This document shows positions 1 to 11,000 of a stretch of DNA of 64,000 nt, in pieces. The DNA lies in the NCBI GenBank assembly GCA_001598975.1, contig BBXU01001569.1, forward strand, positions 1-64,000. The letters are read 5' to 3'. Source of the stretch: Parachlorella kessleri (taxonomy: Eukaryota > Chlorophyta > Trebouxiophyceae > Chlorellales > Chlorellaceae). The translations under genes were made by a program, and so were the position numbers. The number at the start of each line of letters is the position of its first letter. The stretch's first letter is position 1. The notes beneath the pieces are model-generated. The model worked only from the letters and a program-made list of their open reading frames with translations. It was not told the origin of the DNA and ran no database searches.

Positions 1-7
1 CCCCCAC

Positions 8-38
<31 letters not shown>

Positions 39-3000
39 ACCACCCCCGGCCCACCAACCCCCCACCCAGACCCCCACCACCCTTCTCTCACCCCCACCTG
101 CTGCTCTCCCAGGCTTGGCTGCAGCTTGAGCCGCTCCAGCTCACACTTGACGTACTTGATGGCATTGCCCATGGTGACAGACAGCGGCCGGCACGCCACC
201 AGGAAGGCCACGATGCCGTTCACGGCAGCCATCAGCTCTTTGGCCACCTCGCCACCCTGGCGCCCCGCCGGCATCTTGAACTCCTGCAGGTATGCTTGCA
301 CAGACTGAGGCATTGCGTTCAGGGTTGGCCCTGACAACTCTCTGGCTACCTCGCCACCCTGGCGCCCCGCTGGCATCTTGAACTCCTGCAGGTATGCTTG
401 CAACAGACTGAGGCATTGCGTTCAGGTTGGCCCTGACAACTCTCTGGCCACCTCGCCACCCTGGCGCCCCGTTGGCATCTTGAACTCCTGCAGGCATGCC
501 TGGCTCCCACTGAGAACACAGCTGCACTGTGGAAGGGCCCATCTATCTCTCACTAGCTCTCCCTTGCCGCCCTAGCGCCTAGCCGGCATCTTGGACTCCT
601 GCACATGCGCCTGGCCCGATTTGAAACTGTGCGTGCACAAACGGATTGGCATAAGCTGTATCTCATTGGCCTCTCCCTAGCACCCTGGCGCCCTGCCGGC
701 ATCTTCAACTCCGGCAAGTATGCCTGGCTCCAACAGAGAACACATCTGCAGGGTGGAGTTGTCCTGGTGATACCTCATCAGATCTCCCATGCCGCCCTGG
801 CGCCCGGCAGGCGCATTTTGATGTCCGGCAGCTAGACTAAAGAAGCTGACGGCCTCCCAAATCAAAATAGGCATCGGTCCAGTCGTCTCTCTGGCTCCCT
901 TGCCACCCTGGCGACCACCGGGCATTTGCAACCCACTGCAAGGAGATCTGGTGCGTAGTAAGAGCGTGCAGCAATCAATCACCGTTGCCTCCAACGAGCG
1001 GCTTGCTTAGCCAAGGCCAGATAAAACAGTCAAGGACAGACCTGGGCCCAAACCCTGCCTTCAAGCCCTTGGCAACACCTACCCACCCACCCACCGCCCG
1101 CCGCCCCTGCTGCCCTTGGCGCTATCCATCACATAGCCAGCAGGGCAGCACGAACCACACCGCCAGCTTTTTGCACAACCTTCTTTACCACACATAGACC
1201 CCAGCCCGCCACCCCACCTTGATGGCGTGCATGAACATGGCCAGCTTATGCACAGGGTGCCTTGGTAGAACAAAAAAAGGAAAAAGTGAAAGAAAGGGTG
1301 GCCCACCTTGATGACGTGCATGAACATGGCCAGCATGGCGGCGCAGCGCGCGTTGGCGCCGCGTATGGAGCCGTCCATGTACTGCAGGCCCAGCTTAACG
1401 GCCTCCAGGGGTACTGCAGCAGTACCATGACACACGGTGACGCGGGCACCACCGGCTCCCAGCGGTACTGCAGCAGCACCTCCATGTGCCAACAACAGCC
1501 AGGGCTCCTGGTGCAGAAACACGTGTGGGCAAGCTCAACACGCTGTGCCGAAGTTACTGGCACCCTGTGCCTTACGGTCAGCCCAGTCAGCCCGCAGCCT
1601 AGAGCCCAGGGGCAACATAAACAGGCCACGGGCTGCACAGGAAACAGTGCTGGGGGTCTATTCTACTCTTGCCGGCAGGATGTGGAGCGCCACTGCCATG
1701 CGGGCAGGGAGGATGCAGCCAAGCTACCACAAAAACACAAGCCCAATGCGGATGGAACCCTTAAACCCTTGCATAGCTCTCCCAAACCTCCTAAGCACCG
1801 CCCTTCGCCCGGCAAAGCAAGCTGTGACAAGGCTCATTACTGTACAAAGAGCACCTTACAGCAAGCAACCTACATATACTCTTGAAATGCCCTCCACAAA
1901 CACGTTTTCCCCTGAACCATATACCAATTTTCGACCAGGTCTACCCACCCGAATCAGCTTTACTGCTGCCCTTACCTGACGAGGCCACCCCCTTGTCCAT
2001 GACTGACTCTAGTGTCAGCTTCCGGTAAGGCGGCAGGTGTGCAAACAGGTCTGTGGAGCGTGTTGCATGTGCCTCCTCCTTCCCTTTTTGCCTGCCCTGC
2101 TTACCCTGCACTGATCATTTATAATAGCAAAAACTCATATTGCTAGCTAAGGGCTGTCAAGTTTGGAACCAGCAAACTAGCTGCCAGCTATCCAGGCTGC
2201 CTGCAGTAAGCCTGTACCACACCCAAACCTCCTTGAGGTCTTGACTTCATGTAGAGGCATCGCATTGGCAATAGTGGTGGGGGGAATGGCACAGATGCAT
2301 ATATCGCAGCAATCACCCACACACCATACGGTCCTGCAGCGACCACCCACCCCAGCTCCCCTGTTGTCAGGCGCTTGGCAAGCCGGCAAGCCAGCCCTAA
2401 CTACCTGATCGCATGCTTCCAACACCCTAAGTTGATAATCGGTGCCACGCAACCCATCCATCTCACCCAGCACACCTTTCTCGCATCTACCAAGCACAAG
2501 TCAGCCAGCCCTCCACATTTGGTCGCCCCACCCACCTGAGGTTGCTCGGCACCGGGGGCCGCAGGGGCTGAGGTCGGTTTTCCCTCGCCTGCCCCACCCG
2601 CTGCTGCCGCCGCCTTGCTGGCCACGCTGCTGCCCTGCTTTGCTAGGCTGCCGGCGCTGCCCTGCTTGGGTAGCCGCGCTGCGGCAGCACCCCCCTCCTG
2701 CATGCATCTCATCCAAGACCCCATCAATACCAACGGTCGGGCAAATCTGATAGCATCAACAGTATTGCAACCACGGGTCTCGCTCCTCGCCACAATCCTA
2801 CTGCCACTTGCATGATGTCGGGTGAAGGAATAGCTTAGACACTAACAGGTGGTGGTGCATGCTGCGTCACCTGAGGAGACACCATAGCATGCCTCAGCAG
2901 GTAACACTACGAGTGCCTTTGGAGAGCACACTTAGCTAACACACTTCAACACTGTCATCAGCAGATATTTACCACTGCATAGCCCAGCAGCGCAACAATA

Positions 3001-4546
3001 CACAGAGGCACCTGTCCTGCCTTGGCAGCTGCCTTAGCTGCTCGCTGGGCCTCCTGAATGGCCCTCCTCTCCGCTCGTGACAGCTCCTTCTTGGGCGGCA
3101 CTTCCACCGGCCGCTGCTCCTTGGCCGGCTTCTGCTGCTGCGCCTTCTGCTGCTGCGGCTGCGGCTGCTGCTGCTGCTGTCCCTGCTGCTGCTGTTGCTG
3201 CTGCGCATGCTGTGCTGGCTGCTTGGCAGGCCTGGCGGCCTGCTGCTGCGCAGCTGCCGTCTGCGGCGCCGTCTGCTGCTGCTGCTGCTGCTGCTGCTGC
3301 GCTGCTGCCGCCCTAGGCTCCGTCTCCTGCTGCGCCTGCTGGGGCTGCTGCGGCTGCTGCTGGGCAAGCTGCGTGGCAAATGGCGACCCCACGGTGCCTG
3401 CTGCCGGTCCAGCAGCCAGCACAGCGCCTACCCCTCCTGCGGGGCCAGCCGCAGCTGCTGCGGGGGCGGAAGCTGCCGGAGAGGCAGGCACCGCTGTGGG
3501 AGTGGCTCCTGGCAGAACCCTGGGGGACAGCGGAGGCAAGGTGGCGCCGGCGCCGCCGCCGTGATCCGCGGCGCCACTGAGCAGGGTCGGGGGCGCCGAC
3601 ATGACGGGTGTGATGGGCAGCGGGCGAGGCGTGGCGCCACGTGAGGTAGGGCTGATGACAGGCGTCCTTCCGCCTGCACAGGCATACGGCCATTGGTGCC
3701 ACACCGGTAGCTGAACCTAGCCGAGCTCAGGATTGCACTGCCATTGAGGCCCTTACCCTGAGCACATACGCAAAACGCAACCTACTGGACCTCCCGGTAC
3801 TACCCACCTTACCAACCACCAGGTCCCTTTGCAAGTGACCCTCGAAAACCTTGATCCCCCTGCTGCGGCATATGGCAAGTCATAGTACTGCCAGCACCCA
3901 CTTGCTTCCTCCTCGCTGGAGGTCTTGATGGGCCGTAGCCCGGAGGTGTCGTCAATACCAGTGAGCATCATCCCAGGAGGGGCCGAAGGCGTGCGCACTG
4001 GGGAGTTGGGACCCTCTCCCCGCTGCCCCTGCAGTGTACGTCAAACACACTACCCCATTGGCACAGGGTCACCAGGCACCATACTGCCTGGGATGAACCC
4101 TGCCATACACACTTCAGTCCTTCGCCCGTCCTTGACATCCAGCCACACTGCCCACAACTCCAGGCGCCTGCCTGGCTGGGGCTGCAGTGTCAGTCGGCAC
4201 AGCGTCCGGGTATGGCAGTTGTGCAGGCCGTAAGGCAGGCGGTCTGTCCCACCTGGAATAGTGGAGGGATGATGACAGGTGAGGGCGAGGTGGACACCTC
4301 CCTGCCAGCATCTGCCAAGGTTGTGGGGCGGGGGGATGGGGAGGACCCCTCCACGTGGAACCCCACCACCTGTCCAAGGCCACCAGAGAACCAGGGATTG
4401 ACATCTGGGCCTCCTTGATAAGTTTCTCATTACAAAAGTTCAAGAGCAGCGCGCCCAGTTGGCGGTCCTCAGTGATGGGCTTAGTGGTAAAGCACGCCTA
4501 CCTTGACTGGAGGTGTCTGAGCATGTGCCGGCCGTTTGGGGTCCAT
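1..4546 (-). CDS. EIF2B4: Translation initiation factor eIF2B subunit delta (partial, 3' end outside window)
   Basis: Delta is a regulatory subunit of eIF2B, the cytosolic guanine-nucleotide exchange factor that recharges eIF2 with GTP. Exons read on the minus strand: 4546-4502, 4028-3902, 3673-3012, 2697-2536, 2426-2405 (22 nt), 2050-1976, 1413-1307 and 283-98. Phases agree throughout and give about 462 residues; the intron after 98 runs off the window. The start MDPKRPAHAQTPPVK resembles plant delta subunits. The N-terminal third is rich in Ala, Pro and Gln, then KKELSRAERRAIQEAQRAAK is the family's basic helix. Conserved core blocks follow: LFAHLPPYRKL, LGLQYMDGSIRGANARC and CRPLSVTMGNAIKYVK. 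The C-terminal Rossmann-like part is missing only because the window ends. The gene is head-to-head with the ARID4-like gene. Exons 1 and 2 and the microexon are the least certain. Confidence 0.9.
5..40. repeat. (AC)n microsatellite
   Basis: An almost perfect CA dinucleotide run of about 30 bases, followed by C-rich low-complexity sequence to about position 95. It lies in an intron of the eIF2B delta gene, downstream of the last exon visible here (minus strand). No other function is visible. Confidence 0.9.
243..935 (-). repeat. Tandem array of copied exon edge in eIF2B delta intron
   Basis: Seven copies of a segment centred on the 5' edge of the exon at 283-98 follow at about 102-113 bp spacing. 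The shared core (gccaccctgg on the plus strand, or its variant) starts near 251, 353, 455, 566, 679, 791 and 902. The first copy is the real exon. The next two keep the CTGCAG acceptor, the 36 bases encoding EFKMPAGRQGGE and a GT after them. Later copies are increasingly degenerate. All extra copies lie in the upstream intron. Confidence 0.85.
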
Positions 4547-5007
4547 GCTCCCGTTGTGCTATTCAAGGCACTACGCCCCCCACGCGCCAAACAACTGATC
4601 ACCAATTGCAGGCCAGTCCTTTGGAATGCTAAACTCCGATGGGTCGAGTATTCATTCCGTTCGGAATTGCATGTATCTACTGCTGAGGTCTTTACTGCTA
4701 ACCCAGCTAGCCTCATGCCATGGTCCCGCCATTTGCACAGCCATCTTTGTTAGAATCCTTCAGATGCTGCCCAGCGTAGTTCTTGGTGCCACCCTCACCT
4801 GGCAGCCCTTGACTGTAAGCACTTGTCGAACCTGTGACACAGCCCTGTGAGGCTCTGCATAGTGAAGCCGACTTACTTGAAAGCAAGGGCTGGGCAGTGA
4901 AACAAGAGTATCGGCCTTTATGACGTTTTCTTTAAGCTGCTCTTGAGTGGGCAACCTTGCATACACCAGCCAGGGCTGTTTCAGCTTTCGCAACTCGAGA
5001 AGCCGAT
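4547..5007. promoter_or_regulatory. Divergent intergenic region, eIF2B delta / ARID4-like
   Basis: This 461 bp region separates the start codons of two divergent genes and should hold both 5' UTRs and a shared or overlapping promoter. I see no clear TATA box or other named element. Minus-strand open stretches in it (for example around 4881-4985) have no recognisable family. Confidence 0.5.
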
Positions 5008-8000
5008 ATGATGGCCGCACCAGCTGTCCCAGTGATCGGTAGACCAGCCAGGTTCCGTGTCCTCGGAGTTCTGACTGGCCCTTCCGCTGACGCTATTGTG
5101 GAGGGTGATCAGAGGGGATTGGGAGCCATCGAGGAGCTCTTCGAGCTGCCAGGCACCGAGGCCGAGGTACGGCAACAAGCTTGGAGTATTTCTAGATTTC
5201 GCAGCTGCTTCTAGTGGCAGGCAGCTGGATGCCCTGGATAAAGCTCTTTAGGGAGTGGCTAGCAGGCTCGCAGGCCATGACGGCTGGCCACCTAGCCACC
5301 GCACCTATGTGCAAGGAGCACAAGCCAGTCACGCAGGGCTAGGACACCTTTGACACTGGTGTGACTTGGTGTGTGGCAGTTTTGCGTCTATCCAGCTGCT
5401 GCTCCCTACACAGCTAGCACCTGACCACTGGGCTGCCAGAGTTACTGCCTGCTCCCTCTCAAGCAGCCTCCCACCACTCTACCTTCCCTTGTGCTCATGT
5501 CCTCTGCAGGTGCATGTCATCAAGTACCCCCGGCTAGAGGACCTTTCCGCGCAGCTGCAGGGCTGGAAGCCCAACTTTGTGTACGTGTATGGCGGTGTGG
5601 CGGGTGATAAGCGGGACTTGGAGAGCCAGTCTGTCAGCAACCTCAGCTTCCTTGTCGACCAGCAGGGTGGGTGGCATGCCCTGGCTGCTGCTGGTGATGC
5701 ATGCAAGCGCCTTGGCAGTGTTGTCGGGAAGATCGGGTGGGGGATAGCAGCATGCAGGGTTCACAGGTGGCTGGCTGGGGATGCCCAAGTGCTTGTGGCT
5801 GTAACACAGCTTTCGACGGGTCCCTGTCCACATCTCTGCCTCACCCAACTCTTGCCGAGTGAAGTTGGGGCATAGCTTGGCATGGAAAAGGGGCTGTACC
5901 ATAACCTTTCCGGAGCAGAGCTTCCGCTCATGGAGGGGCGGGGAGTGTGTCTGGTCCTTGCGATGGCGTATTTTACTTAATCTCCCCCCTGCATGGCGCA
6001 GGGCATGATCGCATGTACGGGCACATGCCATGCTGATGCTGTGGAAGCGACATGATTGATTGATTTGTTTGATTGATTTATGTTTCGTGCAGGGCGCTTT
6101 GTGGAGGCAGCCCTGCACTTGTTCTTGGCTTCATTTGGTGGCTTGCACCTGGACACAGTGTACTTCGATGCCCAGGGCTGCACACAAATTGGTGAGTTTG
6201 CAGTTGGGGCTCGGCCTGCTTGCCTCAACACTGCGCATGCTCCCTGCCTAGCACTCCTGGACTGTGAAGACCCATTCAGCAGGGTGAGGTTGAAACTCCT
6301 TGTGAAGCTTGTGGTCGTGGGTGTTAGCCAAGGTTTAGTTTACTTGCCATGCTGCAGGCGAAGCACTGCATGCTGCTGGTGTGCCAAATGTGGTGGTGTG
6401 GCCGCGGGACTCGGCTCCCCCCTGCCTCCCAGCCATGCACTTTGCGCACGCTTTCTTCTGCATGCTGCGCAATCGCAGCGTGACAGTGCCTGAGGTTGGT
6501 GATGGTGGAGGGAGGCCGGGAACGGTCTGTGGGTAGTGAGAAGGCGGGGAAGGGTTGTCATTTTTGTAGCGCGCGAGTAACGGGGCCCATGCATGTCCAT
6601 CAGACGCTTCAGACGCGAAGTGGGCGGTGGGTGCGTTTTCTGTACTTGCCTGTCATTGCTTGCCGGGATAATCTGTTTGGTACATGGGTAGTTGGCAGCG
6701 TGTGAAGTGCGACACCGAAGTTGGCACGAATGTCCAGGGAGTATCATTGTCGGGAATCCGGGAATGCCACGCATGCCTGTCACCTTGCCAAGGACATGTC
6801 GCGCCAAGGCGTGGGGCAGAAGAAACCTGTCACGCCGGCCCTTTGTCCTGCAGGCGTATGCCCTGGCCTCTCACATGGCCAAAGCCCACTGCTCGCTGCC
6901 GCCCGCCTCTGGCACCGGGCCTCTGTCAGAGCCCGTGCTGCCGCGGCTGCTCAGCAAAGCCCCCGCAGGCCTGCCGTCCATGGCCTCTATCCCTCCCCTG
7001 CTTCTTGGCGGCAAGGACGTCTCCTCAGCCATTGCGGCAGCAGTGCCTGGGTAAGGACGCTGTCGGTTATATCAGCTGTGCCATGGGGGCTGCTCCCAGG
7101 CCTAGGCCTGCAGGAGGTGATGAACTGTTGAGCCTGGCACACATGGACAGACCTAGAGAGGGCCCTGAGGTGCTACCTGTATAATGATCGTCCCTAGGTG
7201 ATGCTCGTCGGGTGATGTGCCTGACGAGGCTCCACAAATTGGTGGAAGCTGCAAAGTTTTGGGGCTCCCAGGTTGTTTGCTTAGTTGAGCAGTGTCCCCC
7301 CCCTGGCAGCTGCGAGTTTGCCACTTCTCTGTTCAGGTATGACCAAGTGCGGCTACTGGCGCCCATCGCGGAGCTGCGCATGCTGGTAGCCGGGCTGTCT
7401 GGCTTCATCAACCCCCAAAGCCTCGCGTAAGCCAGCACTGGCAGCTCCCAAACTTGTTACCATTATTCACTGCTGGATTTCCTGGCTGGCCCGCTGCCTT
7501 ACTGCACGCGCTGGCTACTGGGCCACCTGTCATCATGCAGTGGGCGTGGAGGGTACAAGCCCTCTGGCCCAGTCTTCGTTTGCCTTGCACTGCACCCTTC
7601 CCCCTTAGGTAACCCAGCCTGCAACGAGGAGGCTGCAGGAACCCACTGGTATTTCTTTGATACTTTCCCGGCTGTGCAGGTACATGGGCGAAGCCCTGCG
7701 AGCGCTTCTGACCTTGGAAACCCGGCGGGCGTCTGTGCAGAAGCTGGTCCCCTGCGAGCGCACGCCTGAGCACTTGCCGCCCGGCTGCTCCGCGCTGCGC
7801 TGCGAGATGCTGAGCTTCTCGGGCGTGCCGCTGACGGTGGTCCTGGGAGGGCCGGTGGATTTGCTGCAAAATCCCGCGGTCGTGGAGCATGCGCTGCGCC
7901 AGGTTGGTTTGCCAGGGTCATGGGGGATGTTTGTGGTCAGCGAGTTGGCAGGGCAGTGTGATTCAGGGGCAAAGCGAGGGTTTGGGCATAGAAAGCAACA

Positions 8001-11000
8001 ACCGCTGCATGACCCTGCTGTGCGTAAGGATGGTCCGCGTAGAGTGTGCTCAGGGGAAAGACCTCCGTGCTGTCGGGAGCCATTCCTGATTGTGTGCTTG
8101 ATGTGTGGAACCTGACAAAGCTATCGCTTCCTGACAGCCAAGTAAGTCCCATGTAAGTCGAGTCCATCACTCATTGGCCGCGTGCAGACCATGGTGGCTG
8201 ACGCGCACAGCTTGCAGTTCAAGCTGCCACCGCCCAATGTGCCCCTGCCCGCCTGCCGCACCAATCCCGCGGTGGCTTCCGGAGCTCCCCTGGTGGAAGT
8301 GCTGGTGGTGACGTCAGTGTGGTGCATACAACTGCTGAAGCTGCTCTGCCAGGTATGCATGGGGCTGGAGCAGTTACATGTACACTTTGGGCAGGTCAGG
8401 TGGCATTGAAGTAACCCGGCATACAGTGAGCAGCCCAGCAGGAGGAGTTGAATGGTCTAGAGTGGTGGCCAGCATGTGTCAGCTTGTAGTGGCAAGGGCT
8501 TGCCGTTTAGTGGTGGGATGCATGTGGCAGCAAGAGGCAGACAGCATTTTAGCGGGTGCCAGCTGCATCAGTTAGCAGAGAAGTAGAAATAACCGTCATT
8601 ACATACTAAAGTGAAGAACCAACGAGTAGAGAGTAGGTTGCATTGTTGTGACTTATGGTGAACTGCCACGACTAGCGCTGTCCTGTACCCTTGCTCCCAG
8701 CATTGCAAACCTGGCTACATGCACACCTCCACGGCCAGTTCCTGACCTCGCTGCAGGATGGCGCCACAACGCGCTCTGGGCGCTTGGGCATTGTGGCCTG
8801 TCAGCAGCGCCGTGCTTTCTTCTTCGCTGGGCATTACAACCTTCACCCTTCATATCCTTTTCCCTGCAGGATGGGCGCCACCGTGCGCTGGTGGCGCTGG
8901 GCGTCGGGGCCATTAGCAGCAGTCCTGTGGCATCCTTCACACGCGCCGATGCCAACCGCTTTACTACCGTGGTGACTAATAACGACCCCACCCGACTCCT
9001 ACAGGTGGGGTGTCGCTGTCTCAACATCTGAAAGGCAAGCTGCGAACCGCTGTGGCAGGTGTCAGGCATTATTTCTCGGAACATTTTTTTGCCAGGTCAG
9101 TAGACTGGAGGAGTCTTGGCGGCCGGCCTGCTAGGCTAGCTACATGTACAACTCTGTTGGTTTACGTTGTACTAATGCATCGCAGCGGCATGAGATGCGC
9201 GTATGGCATATGGCTAGAGACACTGGGTTTGCTAGTATTGGCAGAAAGCCAAAACCAGCTTTTAAAGGCTGGTAGTGCAGCAGCATGCAAGCGCCCCAGG
9301 GGCTCGCTGCTCGCCAGGCGCAGGTACCCAGCAGCCCGCAGGACGGAGCTACTGCTGCTGTGCCCAATGGTGGCGCCGCAGTGGCCGTGCCGACGCCCAG
9401 CAGCCTGGCAGTGGGACCTGCCTCAGCCACTGAAGGCTCTGAGGCCCCCGCAACTGCTGGTGTGCCGTCCGTGCCTGCCCAAGGCTGGGGGCAGGGGGCG
9501 GCAGCGGCCGCCCCCGCCGCAGCGGTGGCGCAGGCGGCGCCTGTGCAGCCGCCGCAGCCGCCCCCGGGCGCGCCGCGCTTAACAGCGGGCGGGAATGGCG
9601 CTGCCATGGCAGGAGCGGTGCCGGCGGCGCAGCCGGGCTTGGCAGGAGGTATGCCTGGGAGCGGCAACTTTGCGGGAGTGCAGCCGAGCGCCTTGGGTGG
9701 GTTGTGAGGCGGGGTGCTCAGGAGGGTGGGGTGCAGTGTACCTGTTAGGGTTGTTATGTATGGTGTTGTTGAGTCTTGGCATAAGTTGGGTGCTGCTCGT
9801 TGCACATCATCCAGAAGCTGGGTTGACTGCCTGATATATGGCTGCCTGGCGAAGTAATTGCCATTGAGCACATTCTTCCTTTCTCTGCTGTGGTCTGCTT
9901 ACAGGGGCATCCGCAGCTCTGGCTGGCGGTGGGAGCAGCGCCCTAGGCAGCCAGCAGCTGCAGTCAGGCGACCGTGGTCGCTCCGAGTCTCCTGAGCACA
10001 CGTCGGGCAACGCAAACTCCAACCCCATGCGCATCAGCCAGCCCATGCAGGTTGCGCCATGGAGGTGAGTTTATCACTTCATTGAGGAGTCTTTCTAAAC
10101 ATTCTTCACTGTTGATAAATATAATACCGATAAGTTGGATTGGAGGGTTCTGCTACACTGTAAAGGTTTGGTGTTTGTTGCACGTTTGGGCGGGAGATGT
10201 TTTGGTGGCGTTACTGGTCAAGATCATAAACATATCATGATGAGCCTGGGCGCCAAGCCTGCGGGAGTCCTTAATCTTTGCAAGTGTGCCACCGTTGCCG
10301 CTGGCCCCCTGCTGCGCCATTGGGTCACCGTACCATGTTGTTTGCACCGCTTGTACAAAATGTCAAGGACAGTCCTAGGGTAGGGAATGAACCTGAAGCG
10401 GCCCCGCCTCGTTTACGCCGCCCTGCCACCCGAAGGGGTCATGCTGTCTGCCAACACCTCATGTCATCGTGAGGCCCCTCTGTAGCTTGTCTCCCAGCAC
10501 AGCATGCAGGTGCTACTCCATTTATAAATGGGAGGCTCTTTCCATGTGTCGTGGTGGTCCCCCCCCCCCCCCCTGCAGGTCCAGCCGGCCGCCCATCAAG
10601 CAGTGCAGCGAGGAGCAGTTCATGAGCGACCTCATAGCCTTCCTGACCGACCGCCAGGGCCGCCAGATCGACCCCAAGGCCTTCCCTGAGGCCATCCTGA
10701 ACGGGTCGCGGCTGGATCTGTTCAACCTCTACAGGTGGCTGACACTTGCTGGGCTCTATGACAGCACCCACTTACCCCGATTAGTGAGATGGAGCGACTG
10801 CAAGCTGCAAAAGTGAACTGGTGGGGGCCTGGAGACACTGCTCTGCAAGGCACTTGCAGGTGGCAGACTGGGGGGGAGCGCATGCCAGTGGATCCATGCA
10901 ATATGAGTGCTGGTTGCTGAACATTGCGTTGTTGGGTGTGCTGCCGCCTTATGGACAGCAAATGCAGCACATGGATTATATGCACATGCCTGGAACTCAC

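Noticed and set aside
141..542. A repeat protein with SIPAGVQDA-type units on the minus strand
   Set aside because: This frame runs through the intronic tandem repeats in the wrong phase for eIF2B delta; the repeat is DNA-level, not a separate gene.
3058..3564. Plus-strand open frame rich in Cys and Ala opposite the eIF2B delta Gln-rich exon
   Set aside because: It is the antisense of CAG repeats (CTG/TGC reads as Leu, Cys or Ala). No family similarity; the minus-strand reading fits eIF2B delta.
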